Below are positions 45,403-54,339 of a stretch of 64,000 nucleotides of DNA, piece by piece. A program made the position numbers and the translations under genes. The DNA lies in NCBI RefSeq assembly GCF_007858445.1, contig NZ_VIGV01000001.1, positions 806,001 to 870,000 of the forward strand, read 5' to 3'. The first letter of the stretch is position 1; each line of letters opens with the position of its first letter. Under the pieces are notes generated by a model. That model saw only the letters and a program-made list of their open reading frames with translations. It did not search any database and was not told the origin of the DNA. This stretch comes from Tsukamurella sputi. GTDB lineage: Bacteria > Actinomycetota > Actinomycetes > Mycobacteriales > Mycobacteriaceae.

Positions 45403-47103
45403 TCAGTGGAAGATCAGGCCGAGCACGACGGTGGTGGAGAGCACCGCCGCGCCGAGGGGAACGGGACGCGAGTACCAGGGAGCGGCGCTGTCGTCCTCGC
45501 CGCGCAGGGTGCCCTTGTCGGTGAGCGAGTAGACGTAGCCCCGCAGCTCGGCGTCGGGTTTAGGCTTCGTCACGGCGGAGACCAGCACGGAGATGACGAT
45601 ATCCACCACGAAGGCCGCGGACGCGGCGACGAAGGCCATGCCCTGCCCGGGCAGGTCGATCACGCCGGTCTTCTGGAGCACGAAGACGCCGATCGCTGCC
45701 AGCGTGCCCGAGACCAGGCCCACCCAACCGGCCGTGGGCGTCATCCGCTTCCAGAACATGCCGAGCAGGAAGGTGGCGAACAGCGGCGCATTGAAGAAGC
45801 CGAACAGCGTCTGCAGGTAGTCCATGAGGTTGGAGTAGCCCGCGGCGATCGTGGCCGTGCCGATGGCGAGGAGGACCGCCACGACGGTCGCGACCTGGCC
45901 CACGCGGATGTAGTACGAGTCCTCGCGATCCTTGACCACGTACTGCTGCCAGAGATCGAAGCTGAAGACGGTGTTGAACGCGGAGACGTTGGCGGCCATG
46001 CCCGCCATGAAGGAGGCGATCAGGCCCGCGACGGCCACGCCAAGAAGGCCGTTGGGCAGGATGTCGCGCATCATGAGCAGGAGCGCGTCGTTGTAGGTGA
46101 CACCGTCCGGGGCGCCGTTGTTCTTGAGGTTGATCATGTCGCCGATCGCCGCGGCGCAGATCATGCCGGGCACCACGACCACGAAGGGGATGAACATCTT
46201 CGGGATCGCGCCGATGATGGGCGCGCGCCGCGCCGCCGACATCGAGTCCGAGGCCATGGCCCGTTGCACCTCGACGAAGTTGGTGGTCCAGTAGCCGAAG
46301 GACAGCACGAAGCCGAGGCCGAAGACGATGCCGACGACCGACCAGACGGGCGATTCGAAGCCGCTGAGCGCCTGGCCCGGCCAGGTGTGCAGCTGATCGG
46401 CGACGGTGGCGGTGACGCCCTTGTCGGAGCGGGTCTCGATCACCTTCTCCTTGAGGCCGCTCCACCCGCCCACCTTGATCAGGCCGATCACGGTGAGCGG
46501 CACCAGCGCGGCCAGGATGACGAAGAACTGCAGGACCTCGTTGTAGATCGCGGCCGAGAGGCCACCGAGCACCGTGTACGTCAGCACCACCGCGGCGGCG
46601 ACCAGTAGCGAGACCCAGTGCGGCCAGCCGAGGACCACGTTGATCACGGTGCCGAGGAGGAAGAGGTTGACACCGGCGATGAGTACCTGGGCCACGGCGA
46701 AGCTCAGCGAATTCACCAGGTGCGCACCGGTGCCGAAGCGCTTGCGCATGAACTCGGGGACGCTGCGCACCTTGGAGCCGTAGTAGAAGGGCATCATCAC
46801 GATGCCGAGGAAGACCATCGCCGGGACGGCGCCGATCCAGTAGTAGTGGAAGGTCGACATACCGATCTGGGCGCCGGTGGCCGACATGCCCATGATCTCG
46901 ACCGCGCCGAGGTTCGCGGAGACGAAGGCGACACCGGTCACCCACGCCGGCAGCCGCCTGCCCGACAGGAAGAAATCGAGGCTGGAGGCGACCTGTGTGC
47001 GCGCCAGGTAGCCGATACCCAGTACGAACACGAAGTAGATCGCGACCAGCGTGTAGTCGAGCAGCCCGACGTTGAGTCGGAGTGCGTTGTCGGCGAGGAG
47101 CAT
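45403..47103 (-). CDS. Sodium:solute symporter (SSS family), probable galactose uptake
   Basis: A 566-residue transporter with about 14 helices. It has the SSS-family features FFLSGRRLPAWVTGVAFVSANLGAVEIMG near the start, MPFYYGSKVRSVPEFMRKRFG and a LeuT-fold core. It most resembles sodium-galactose/glucose symporters (SglT type), and the galT-galK genes downstream support galactose as substrate. The ATG at 47103 has GGAGG 4 bases upstream; a GTG one codon earlier is too close. It is the first gene of the operon. Confidence 0.9.
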   Translation of the reverse strand: MLLADNALRLNVGLLDYTLVAIYFVFVLGIGYLARTQVASSLDFFLSGRRLPAWVTGVAFVSANLGAVEIMGMSATGAQIGMSTFHYYWIGAVPAMVFLGIVMMPFYYGSKVRSVPEFMRKRFGTGAHLVNSLSFAVAQVLIAGVNLFLLGTVINVVLGWPHWVSLLVAAAVVLTYTVLGGLSAAIYNEVLQFFVILAALVPLTVIGLIKVGGWSGLKEKVIETRSDKGVTATVADQLHTWPGQALSGFESPVWSVVGIVFGLGFVLSFGYWTTNFVEVQRAMASDSMSAARRAPIIGAIPKMFIPFVVVVPGMICAAAIGDMINLKNNGAPDGVTYNDALLLMMRDILPNGLLGVAVAGLIASFMAGMAANVSAFNTVFSFDLWQQYVVKDREDSYYIRVGQVATVVAVLLAIGTATIAAGYSNLMDYLQTLFGFFNAPLFATFLLGMFWKRMTPTAGWVGLVSGTLAAIGVFVLQKTGVIDLPGQGMAFVAASAAFVVDIVISVLVSAVTKPKPDAELRGYVYSLTDKGTLRGEDDSAAPWYSRPVPLGAAVLSTTVVLGLIFH

Positions 47104-47139
47104 CACGCCTCCAGGGGAGCAGGGAACGAATTCTCACGA

Positions 47140-47145
47140 AATCTA
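47140..47145 (-). promoter_or_regulatory. Candidate -10 (TAGATT) of the galactose operon
   Basis: TAGATT on the minus strand lies 36 bases before the symporter ATG, leaving room for a leader with GGAGG. The surrounding bases 47125-47195 are AT-rich and hold imperfect repeats that could be DeoR-type operators. No clear -35 was seen. Confidence 0.4.
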
Positions 47146-47282
47146 ACAGATACGCACAACCTGCTGAGTGTTTCTGTAACTTTCCGTGAACTTCTCGCTC
47201 GAGACCCTCGCCCCCGGTCGAGCGCCCGGATCGTGGGGAGGGCCGATCGGCGCGCCTCCCCACGATGGCCGGGCCCCAAGGC

Positions 47283-48014
47283 TCAGGCGAAGAACCGCGC
47301 GGTGCCGACCACGGCGTCCGGCCCGGCCAGCAGCGAACCGTCCTCGAGGCGCGTGCCGAAGTACGTGGCCTCCGGATCCCGCACGACGGTCCGCCCGTCC
47401 CCCTGCTGCGCGTACATCCGCCGCACCAGCTCGTCCATCGGGAAAACGTCCGGCCCCGTGACCTCGACGATGCCGTCGACCGGGTCGGCGAGGGCGGCGC
47501 GCACCACCTCGGCGGCCACGTCGGCGGAGGCGATCGGCGCGATGCCGGCGCCGGGCAGGCGGGTCTCGTCGCCGACGGTGCCGCCGTCGGCGATCCCGGG
47601 CACGAACTCGAAGAACTGGGTCGCCCGCACGATCGTGAAGGGGACGCCACCGGCACGGATCAGCTCCTCCTGCTTCATCTTCCCGCGGAAGTAGCCGCTC
47701 GCAAGGAGTCGTTCCGTCCCCACCACCGACAGCGCGACGTGCCGCCGCACCCCGGTCTCCCGCTCGGCAGCGAGCACGTTGGTGGTCGCGGCGGTGAAGA
47801 ACGCGAGGACCTCGTCGTCGCCCCACGCCGGCGCATTGGCCACGTCGACCACCGCCTCCGCGCCGGCCAGCGCCGCGGCGAGCCCCTCCCCCGTGACCGC
47901 GTTCACCCCGGTGCTGGGAGCAGCGACCACCGCTTCGTGACCGGCTGCGGTGAGCAGTGCTACCACCTTCGATCCGATCAGCCCGGTGCCGCCGATCACC
48001 ACGAACTTCGCCAT
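47283..48014 (-). CDS. NAD(P)-binding SDR (NmrA/atypical epimerase-like)
   Basis: A 243-residue atypical short-chain dehydrogenase. The Rossmann loop is VVIGGTGLIGSKVV, with VDVANAPAWGDD in the next strand. The canonical Tyr-x3-Lys is represented by YFRGKMKQE, followed by FTIVRATQFFEF. Such proteins reduce or sense NAD(P) metabolites. It lies 43 bases after the sigma factor gene on the same strand, with AAAGGA before the ATG. That pairing with an ECF41 sigma factor is typical for this family. Confidence 0.88.
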   Translation of the reverse strand: MAKFVVIGGTGLIGSKVVALLTAAGHEAVVAAPSTGVNAVTGEGLAAALAGAEAVVDVANAPAWGDDEVLAFFTAATTNVLAAERETGVRRHVALSVVGTERLLASGYFRGKMKQEELIRAGGVPFTIVRATQFFEFVPGIADGGTVGDETRLPGAGIAPIASADVAAEVVRAALADPVDGIVEVTGPDVFPMDELVRRMYAQQGDGRTVVRDPEATYFGTRLEDGSLLAGPDAVVGTARFFA

Positions 48015-48057
48015 CTCATGTCCTTTCGATGCGGCCCGATCCGCTCGGGCCTCCACA

Positions 48058-48969
48058 TCAAGGACCGAACAGCTCGCGCTCCTGTGACCGCGGGGCGAAA
48101 TCGGCGAGCTTCGCAGGGTTCATGACCCACATGAGCCGGGTGAATCCGTCCTCGTCCGCCGTGGGGCAGACGATCGCCAGGGGCGCACCGTCGAGCTCGA
48201 GGACGCCGGCGGGCAGTCCGTTGGCCTCGACGATCCGCGTCGTCATGCCCTCGAGGAAGCGCGTCGAGAAGCCCGCGACGAACCGCGCCACGGCGTTGCC
48301 GCCGACCACGGGCCGGCGGGCCGCGCGGCGCGCACCGCCACCGTCGGTCTCACTGACCACGTCCGCCACGAGGACGGCCTCCAGCCCCGCGACGTCCCCG
48401 ACCCTCGCCGCGTTGAGGAAGGCCTCGAGGAGCTCCTGCACCCGCTCGCGCGTCGTCGTGGTGCGCCGCTCCCCCACCACCTGGGTGCGGGCCCGGCTCA
48501 CCAGCTTCCGCACCGCCGGCTCCCGCATCTGCAGGATCTCCGCGATCCGCGCGTACGGGTGGTCGAAGGCCTCGCGGAGCACGTAGGCCGCGCGCGCCTC
48601 CGGGGCGAGGCGCTGCAGCACGTGCACCACGGCCAGTTCCAGCGCCGCCGCGCGCTCGGCGCCCAGCGCCGGATCGGCGGCCGTGTCCACGGGCGTGGGG
48701 AACCACTCGCCCACGTACTGCTCGCGGCGCATCCGCGCGGACTGCGCCAGGTTCAGCGCGAGCCGCGTCACCGTCACCACCAGAAAGGCCTCGGGATCGC
48801 GCACCGTCGCACTGTCCGCCGCGCGCCAGCGCAGCCACGCGTCCTGCACCACGTCCTCGGCGTCGGGCCCCGAGGCGAGCACGCGGTAGGCCACGCCGAA
48901 CAGGCGCGGGCGCAGCGCCTCGAAGACGGCGTCCTGGTCGCCCCCGGCGGCGCGGGCCTGGTCGGTCAC
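48058..48969 (-). CDS. ECF41-family sigma factor (SigJ-like)
   Basis: A 303-residue extracytoplasmic-function sigma factor. Region 2 (about 15-80) includes DAEDVVQDAWLRW. Region 4 (about 110-165) includes LAPEARAAYVLREAFDHPYARIAEIL. A SnoaL-like C-terminal extension follows with the ECF41 signatures DGGG (209-212) and NPAKL (284-288). In ECF41 proteins this extension replaces an anti-sigma factor and modulates activity. It starts with GTG 9 bases after lpdA. The downstream SDR is the expected partner and likely target. Confidence 0.93.
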   Translation of the reverse strand: MTDQARAAGGDQDAVFEALRPRLFGVAYRVLASGPDAEDVVQDAWLRWRAADSATVRDPEAFLVVTVTRLALNLAQSARMRREQYVGEWFPTPVDTAADPALGAERAAALELAVVHVLQRLAPEARAAYVLREAFDHPYARIAEILQMREPAVRKLVSRARTQVVGERRTTTTRERVQELLEAFLNAARVGDVAGLEAVLVADVVSETDGGGARRAARRPVVGGNAVARFVAGFSTRFLEGMTTRIVEANGLPAGVLELDGAPLAIVCPTADEDGFTRLMWVMNPAKLADFAPRSQERELFGP

Positions 48970-48978
48970 GAGTGGGGG

Positions 48979-50382
48979 CTATGCCAGGTCGTCTTGGCGC
49001 ATCAGCTGGCGCGCCGCCTCGGTCACCGAGCCCGCGAGCGACGGGTAGACGGAGAAGGTCTGCGCCACGTCGTCGACGGTCAGCCCGTTCTGCACCGCGA
49101 CGGTGAGCGGCAGGATCAGCTCGGAGGCGTTGGGCGCCACCACGACCCCGCCGATCACCAGGCCGGTGTTGGGCCGGCAGAAGATCTTGACGAAGCCGCG
49201 CCGCAGGCCCGACATCTTGGCGCGCGGGTTGGTCGCGAGCGGCAGCATGACGGTGCGCGCCTGGTACGTGCCGTCGTCGATCGCGGCCTGCGAGACGCCG
49301 ACTGTGGCGATCTCCGGACGGGTGAAGATCGCCGAGGAGACGGTCTTGAGCTTCACCGGGGAGACGCCCTCGCCCAGGGCGTGGTACATCGCGACGCGAC
49401 CCTGCATCGCCGCGACCGAGGCCAGCGGCAGCAGGCCCGTGCAGTCGCCGGCGGCGTAGATGCCGGGCACCTTGGTGCGGGAGACGCGGTCGACGGGGAT
49501 GTAGCCGCCCTTGTCCAGCTCGATCCCCACGTCCTCGAGGCCGATGCCCGCGGTATTCGGGATGGAGCCGACCGTCATCAGGCAGTGCGAGCCCTCCACG
49601 GTGCGGCCGTCGGTCAGGCGTACGACGATGCCGTCCTCCGTACGCTCGACCTTGTCGGCGTAGGCGCGCTTGACCAGCGAGACACCGCGATCGAGGAGCG
49701 CGTCCTCCAGCACCAGGGCGGCGTCCTCGTCCTCGTGCGGGAGCACCCGGTCGCGCGAGCTGACCAGGGTGACCTTGATGCCGAGCTCGGTGTAGGCGTG
49801 CACGAACTCCGCTCCGGTGACGCCGGAACCGACCACGACCAGGTGCGAGGGCAGCTCCTCCAGGTCGTACAGCTGACGCCAGGTCAGGATCTTCTCGCCG
49901 TCGGGCTTCGCGGACTCCAGGACGCGGGGCGAGGCACCGGTGGCGACGAGCACCACGTCGGCCTCGAAGGACTGCTCACCACCGGACGGAGTCACCACGT
50001 TGACCTCGTGATGGGCCATGCCCGACGCCGTGGGCGCCAGCGTCGCGCGGCCGCGGATGATGCGCACGCCCTCGCCCGCGAGGCGGGCGCGGATGTCGGC
50101 CGACTGGGCGGTCGCGAGGTCCTTGACGCGCGCGTTGATCCGCTCGACGTCGATCTCGACGCGCTCGAAGTGCAGCTCGATCCCCAGGTCGACGGCGCGC
50201 CGGGTCTCGGTGCGGATGCCGGTCGAGGCGATGAAGGTCTTCGACGGGACGCAGTCGTACAGGACGCAGGCGCCGCCGATCCCGTCGGACTCGATCACCG
50301 TGACGTCGCCGCCGTGCGCCACCGCCACCAGTGCTGCTTCGTACCCCGCCGGACCGCCGCCGATGATCACGATGTTCGTCAT
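48979..50382 (-). CDS. lpdA: LpdA-like flavoprotein disulfide reductase/quinone reductase
   Basis: A 467-residue FAD- and NAD(P)-binding enzyme. The FAD loop is IVIIGGGPAGYEAALVA, the redox site region is GIGGACVLYDCVPSK with Cys39 and Cys44, VVVGSGVTGAEFVHAY binds NAD(P), and GIYAAGDCTG contacts FAD. As I recall, the M. tuberculosis orthologue lacks one of these cysteines and works as a quinone reductase; this one keeps both but lacks the C-terminal His-Glu pair (VYPSLAGSVTEA). TAGCGT ends 7 bases before the ATG at 50382. Confidence 0.92.
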   Translation of the reverse strand: MTNIVIIGGGPAGYEAALVAVAHGGDVTVIESDGIGGACVLYDCVPSKTFIASTGIRTETRRAVDLGIELHFERVEIDVERINARVKDLATAQSADIRARLAGEGVRIIRGRATLAPTASGMAHHEVNVVTPSGGEQSFEADVVLVATGASPRVLESAKPDGEKILTWRQLYDLEELPSHLVVVGSGVTGAEFVHAYTELGIKVTLVSSRDRVLPHEDEDAALVLEDALLDRGVSLVKRAYADKVERTEDGIVVRLTDGRTVEGSHCLMTVGSIPNTAGIGLEDVGIELDKGGYIPVDRVSRTKVPGIYAAGDCTGLLPLASVAAMQGRVAMYHALGEGVSPVKLKTVSSAIFTRPEIATVGVSQAAIDDGTYQARTVMLPLATNPRAKMSGLRRGFVKIFCRPNTGLVIGGVVVAPNASELILPLTVAVQNGLTVDDVAQTFSVYPSLAGSVTEAARQLMRQDDLA

Positions 50383-50389
50383 GCGTGCA

Positions 50390-50395
50390 ACGCTA
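50390..50395 (-). promoter_or_regulatory. Leaderless-type -10 element of lpdA (TAGCGT)
   Basis: TAGCGT on the minus strand is followed by 7 bases and the lpdA ATG. Confidence 0.5.
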
Positions 50396-50458
50396 TCGTC
50401 CGGGGCCGCGCCGTGCGCGGGCACCGTCGGGCAGAGCCGTCGGCGTGGACGGGCGCGG

Positions 50459-50464
50459 TAAAGT
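50459..50464 (+). promoter_or_regulatory. Leaderless-type -10 element (TAAAGT)
   Basis: TAAAGT ends 6 bases before the GTG at 50471. With the lpdA element it makes a divergent pair of leaderless promoters in an 88-base gap. Confidence 0.5.
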
Positions 50465-50470
50465 CCAGAT

Positions 50471-50968
50471 GTGCCGATCTACGCCGCCTACGGCTCCAAC
50501 ATGCACCCCGACCAGATGGCCGAGCGCGCCCCGCACTCGCCGATGGCAGGTACGGGGTGGCTGCACGGGTGGCGCCTGACCTTCTCCGGTGAGGACATCG
50601 GCTGGGAGGGCGCGCTCGCGACGGTGACCGAGGACCCGTCCGACCCGGACGCCAAGGTCTTCGTCGTGCTCTACGACGTGACGCCGGACGATGAGCTCTC
50701 CCTGGACCGGTGGGAGGGCTCCGAGCTGGGCATCCACGTCAAGCTCAAGGTCCGCGTCGATCTCATCGGCGGCGGTTCCACCCTGGCCTGGCTGTACGTG
50801 GTCGACGCCTTCGAGGGCGGCCTCCCGTCGGCCCGCTACCTGGGCGTCATGGCCGACGCCGCGTACATCGCCGGCGCCCCCGAGGAGTACGTCCTCGACA
50901 TCCGCACGCGCGAATCCCGCAACGTCGGCCCCGGCCCGGGCGCGTCCGCGGACGGCGCCTCGGACTGA
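50471..50968 (+). CDS. Gamma-glutamylcyclotransferase-like protein
   Basis: A 165-residue protein of the GGCT/AIG2-like fold. YAAYGSNMHPDQM at the N-terminus is the family substrate-binding loop (YGSN), and VLYDVTPDDELSLDRWEGSELG holds the conserved catalytic Glu. Family members release 5-oxoproline from gamma-glutamyl peptides. In mycobacteria the same gene also lies beside lpdA. The last 15 residues are low-complexity. Confidence 0.88.
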   Translation: MPIYAAYGSNMHPDQMAERAPHSPMAGTGWLHGWRLTFSGEDIGWEGALATVTEDPSDPDAKVFVVLYDVTPDDELSLDRWEGSELGIHVKLKVRVDLIGGGSTLAWLYVVDAFEGGLPSARYLGVMADAAYIAGAPEEYVLDIRTRESRNVGPGPGASADGASD

Positions 50969-50975
50969 TCCCCGG

Positions 50976-51953
50976 CTACCGTCGGAGGGTTTCCGACGGT
51001 GCCTCGCCGTACAGGGCACGGTAGGCCTGGGCGAACCGGGGCAGATGCCCCAGCCCGTGCCGGAAGGCGATGTCGGCGACGGTCTGCCCGTCGCCCGGCA
51101 CGGCCTCGACGAGGTCCTGGCGCGCACGGTAGAGCCGGATACGACGCAGGTGCTCCATCGGCGAGACGCCGAGGTGCTCGGCGAACGCCAATTGGAGCGC
51201 GCGCACGCTGACGCCGGCCACGGTGGCCATGTCCGAGACCGTGAGCGGATCGGCGTGCCGCGCCTCGATCAGTTCGAGCACGACGCGGACGGTGCGCGGG
51301 CGCGGAACCCGCACCTCGCCGCGGAGCCGCTCCGAGTAGTTGCTCGACTGGGCCGCCAGGAACTGCGCGACGACGAGCTCCTCGAGCGGCTTGAGGACGA
51401 GGTCGGGCGCTCCCCGGTCGATCGCGTCGCGGAGCAGAAGAACGGCCTGGAGCCAGTCGTGCCCGGGGCCGGAATCGACCGAGAAGCCCAGGTCGAAGAT
51501 CACCGCGTCGTCGAGCGGGCGGCCCAGGTACGCCGACAGCGTCCGGTCCAGGACCTCCCGGCGGATCTTCACCGCGAGCTGCCGGCACTGCTCGCTCCAC
51601 TCCATCGCCGATTCGACGTTGGGCCCCAGCACCGCCGCCAGCCCGGGCGCGGAGGTCAGTTCCTCGAGCCCGTACCGGGACACGACCGAGCCCGCGAGCG
51701 GGACGTTGATCTCGTAGTACGTGCCCAGCCTGCCGGGCCGGATGGACACGGCGGTGCCGTGCTCCAACTCGGCGATCGTGATGTCCTCGCTCATCCGCGC
51801 ATCCAGCCGCACGTCCAGCTCACCCGCGCCGGTCACGTTCAGCTCGTGCGGGCTGAAGATCTCGCTGATGCGACGCTCGGCCTCCTCCGGCGAACGCGCC
51901 TCCTTGCGCACGCGCGCCCACCGCACGGGGCGCGGGCTCTCGGGCGAGGACAT
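50976..51953 (-). CDS. AraC-family regulator, copy 1
   Basis: A 325-residue activator. The N-terminal effector domain (about 15-215) has ELEHGTAVSIRPGRLGTYYEINVPLAG and APDLVLKPLEELVVAQFLAA. The C-terminal double helix-turn-helix (about 225-325) has TVSDMATVAGVSVRALQLAFAEHLG and TVADIAFRHGLGHLPRFAQAYRALYG. It starts 2 bases after the stop of the hydrolase gene. It is closely related to the AraC protein at 61446-62450. It probably activates the divergent meta-cleavage operon in response to an aromatic inducer (inferred). Confidence 0.93.
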   Translation of the reverse strand: MSSPESPRPVRWARVRKEARSPEEAERRISEIFSPHELNVTGAGELDVRLDARMSEDITIAELEHGTAVSIRPGRLGTYYEINVPLAGSVVSRYGLEELTSAPGLAAVLGPNVESAMEWSEQCRQLAVKIRREVLDRTLSAYLGRPLDDAVIFDLGFSVDSGPGHDWLQAVLLLRDAIDRGAPDLVLKPLEELVVAQFLAAQSSNYSERLRGEVRVPRPRTVRVVLELIEARHADPLTVSDMATVAGVSVRALQLAFAEHLGVSPMEHLRRIRLYRARQDLVEAVPGDGQTVADIAFRHGLGHLPRFAQAYRALYGEAPSETLRR

Positions 51954-51955
51954 CC

Positions 51956-52789
51956 CTACAGCATGCCCGCGAGGAAGACGTCCACGAGCAGGTTGAACCG
52001 ATCCGTGGCCTCGATCTGCACCCAATGCCCGCATTCGGCGAAGACGTGCAGCTGCGAATCCGGGATGAGGTCCAGCAGCCGGTGGCTGTTCGCCAGTGGG
52101 ATCACCCGGTCATCACGGCCGTGGATGATCATCGTGGGCTGTGCGATCGCCGAGATCTCGGCCTCCGGGACCGCCATCTCGAGGACCTTGTCCTGACGAG
52201 GCGCCGGGAACATCGACGCGTAGGCCTCCTGCACCCCCGGCCGCACCGAGGCGCGGTAGCGCAGCTCGGCCAGCTCATCCGTCGCGTACTCGGAATGGAA
52301 GGCGAAGACGTCCAGCAGTGCGCGCATGTTCGCGACGGAGGGTTCGTAGCCCCAGACCGCGTCCAGGCCGGGCGTGATCGGGAAGAGCACGCCGACGCTG
52401 CCCATGAGCACCAGCCGATTCACGCGATCCGGGTACCGGGTGGCGAGCCGTAGCGCGAGCGCCCCACCGAAGCTGTTGCCCACCACGGAGACCCGATCCA
52501 AGCCGAGGGCATCGAGAAACCCGACGAGGTGCTCGAGCCAGGCCTCCGAGTCGTAGACGGTGCCGTCGGGCCGCTCGGTGTAGCCGAAGCCGGCGATGTC
52601 CGGGGCCAGCACGCGGTGCCGCTTGGACAGCTCAGGAATCGTCAACCGCCAATTGGCCCAAGCCGATACACCGGGCCCGGAGCCGTGGATGAGCAGCACC
52701 GGGTCGCCGGTGCCGGCGTCGTGATAGTTGGTGGCGACGCCGTTGACGTCGATGGTCGAACCGATCTCGGGCGAGGTCGTAGTGGTCAT
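51956..52789 (-). CDS. Meta-cleavage product hydrolase (alpha/beta fold), DmpD/XylF-like
   Basis: A 277-residue alpha/beta hydrolase of the C-C bond hydrolase group. LIHGSGPGVSAWANWR is the oxyanion-hole region, VVGNSFGGALAL carries the nucleophile Ser, HGRDDRVIPL has the Asp and ECGHWVQIEA the His. Such enzymes cleave 2-hydroxymuconic semialdehyde-type ring-fission products to 2-hydroxypenta-2,4-dienoate and a carboxylic acid. It is divergent from the ferredoxin-dioxygenase operon across a 244-base control region, and leads the AraC gene. Confidence 0.88.
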   Translation of the reverse strand: MTTTTSPEIGSTIDVNGVATNYHDAGTGDPVLLIHGSGPGVSAWANWRLTIPELSKRHRVLAPDIAGFGYTERPDGTVYDSEAWLEHLVGFLDALGLDRVSVVGNSFGGALALRLATRYPDRVNRLVLMGSVGVLFPITPGLDAVWGYEPSVANMRALLDVFAFHSEYATDELAELRYRASVRPGVQEAYASMFPAPRQDKVLEMAVPEAEISAIAQPTMIIHGRDDRVIPLANSHRLLDLIPDSQLHVFAECGHWVQIEATDRFNLLVDVFLAGML

Positions 52790-53033
52790 CTCGCTGCTCC
52801 TTCTGGCGATGCGGTGCGGGCGGTTTCCCCGCGACGAATCGACAGTGACATGGAGGAAAAGTCGAGGTCAACGGGCTTTGTGGCCTCCGACACAGTTCGT
52901 TGCGCGTTCCGGATGAGGCCTTCGTCCGGCGGATCGAAACCGGCGTGTGACCCGCCTTACAGTCGTTGCACGCCCAGCGGAGCACCTGCTCCCCGGAACC
53001 GCTCCCGACGAACTCCCGACGAAGGAGGATGAC

Positions 53034-53378
53034 ATGGAATCGACTGCCGCACAGTCACAGACGATCCGCATCCTGCCGGAGGACGTCACCATCGACCACC
53101 GGTCGGGCGAGTCGATCGTCGAGGCGATCCGGCGCAACGGCTACCGCACGAAGTACCTGTGCCGCCGCGGCGGATGCGGGCAGTGCACCGCCCACCTCGT
53201 CGAGGGCACGGTGTACTACCCGGAAGCTGTGTCGGACAGCGTCCTCGGCGTCGACGAGGCCGGATCCGGGGCCTGCCTGCCGTGCCGCGCGCGGCCCGAC
53301 GGTGCCGTCACCGTCCGGCTCGCGGCCGGCGACCGCCTGCGGGACGTCCTCGGCCCCCTCCGCCCCACCCACCACTAG
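53034..53378 (+). CDS. XylT-like [2Fe-2S] ferredoxin
   Basis: A 114-residue plant-type ferredoxin. The cluster cysteines are in YLCRRGGCGQCTAHL (C-x4-C-x2-C) with the fourth in ACLPC about 30 residues later. Directly before a catechol 2,3-dioxygenase gene, this type of ferredoxin re-reduces iron in the dioxygenase after it is oxidised by substrate analogues (known for XylT). It has the strong ribosome site GAAGGAGG and is the first gene of the operon, 12 bases before the dioxygenase. Confidence 0.9.
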   Translation: MESTAAQSQTIRILPEDVTIDHRSGESIVEAIRRNGYRTKYLCRRGGCGQCTAHLVEGTVYYPEAVSDSVLGVDEAGSGACLPCRARPDGAVTVRLAAGDRLRDVLGPLRPTHH

Positions 53379-53390
53379 AAGGAGTAAGTC

Positions 53391-54305
53391 ATGGGAGTCA
53401 TCCGACTCGGCTACGTGCACGTGCGAGTGTCCGATCTGGACACCGCTGCGGAGCACTACGCCAACACACTCGGCATGGACACCGTGGCCGAGGAGACCGG
53501 CCGCATGTACCTCAAGTCGTGGGATGAACACGACCACCACTCGGTGGTCCTCGAGGAGGGCGGCGTCGGGCTGGTCAAGCTCGGATACAAGGTGGAGTCC
53601 TCCGCCGATCTCGACCTCTTCGAGAAGCGCGCCAAGACCTTCGGCGTCACCACCGAGCGGATGAGCAGGGGCGACAACGTGGGCGTCGGCGACGGACTGA
53701 GGATCACCCTGCCATCCGACCACACGCTCGAGCTGTACGCCGACGTCGAATACCTCGGCAACGCCACCGGCCGCTGGAACCCCGACCCGTGGCCCCGAGA
53801 GGGACTGCGCGGCATCGGCGTACCCCGCCTCGACCACACGCTGATCACCACCGAGGATCCGGCGCTGCTGGAGCGGTTCTTCTCCGACGTCCTCGGCTTC
53901 CGCGCCGCGGAGCACCTGGTGGGCGGCGAGGACAACGAGGACCTGGTCGGCTCGTGGATGTTCTGCGGCGAACAGCCCCACGACATCGCCTTCGTCAAGG
54001 GCGAGCAGGGCAAGCTGCACCACTTCGCCTACCACGTGGACGACTGGAGCACGCTGCTCCGCGCCGGCGACATGTTCTCCATGCGGGAGGTGCCGATCGA
54101 CTTCGGCCCCGCCCGGCACGGCATCACCCGCGGCGAGACGATCTACTTCTTCGATCCCTCGGGCAACCGCAACGAGATCTTCGCCGGCGGCTACCGCACG
54201 GGCCCCGATTTCCGCACCGTCACCTGGACGATGGACAAGGCCGCTCAGGGCATCAATTACACCCACCGCGAGCTGGATCCCGACTTCCTCAACGTCGTGA
54301 CGTAG
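53391..54305 (+). CDS. Catechol 2,3-dioxygenase (extradiol, type I)
   Basis: A 304-residue two-domain vicinal-oxygen-chelate enzyme that opens the catechol ring next to the hydroxyls using Fe(II) and O2. The iron ligands are His149 (in RLDHTLIT), a His of KLHHFAYHV (210 or 211) and Glu262 (in DPSGNRNEIF). His215 in AYHVDD matches a conserved active-site histidine. Length and order match XylE/DmpB. AAGGAG precedes the ATG. Alkyl-catechols are possible substrates. Confidence 0.95.
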   Translation: MGVIRLGYVHVRVSDLDTAAEHYANTLGMDTVAEETGRMYLKSWDEHDHHSVVLEEGGVGLVKLGYKVESSADLDLFEKRAKTFGVTTERMSRGDNVGVGDGLRITLPSDHTLELYADVEYLGNATGRWNPDPWPREGLRGIGVPRLDHTLITTEDPALLERFFSDVLGFRAAEHLVGGEDNEDLVGSWMFCGEQPHDIAFVKGEQGKLHHFAYHVDDWSTLLRAGDMFSMREVPIDFGPARHGITRGETIYFFDPSGNRNEIFAGGYRTGPDFRTVTWTMDKAAQGINYTHRELDPDFLNVVT

Positions 54306-54339
54306 TTCCCGAAACCTCTCCACCAGAAGGAGGAAGAAC

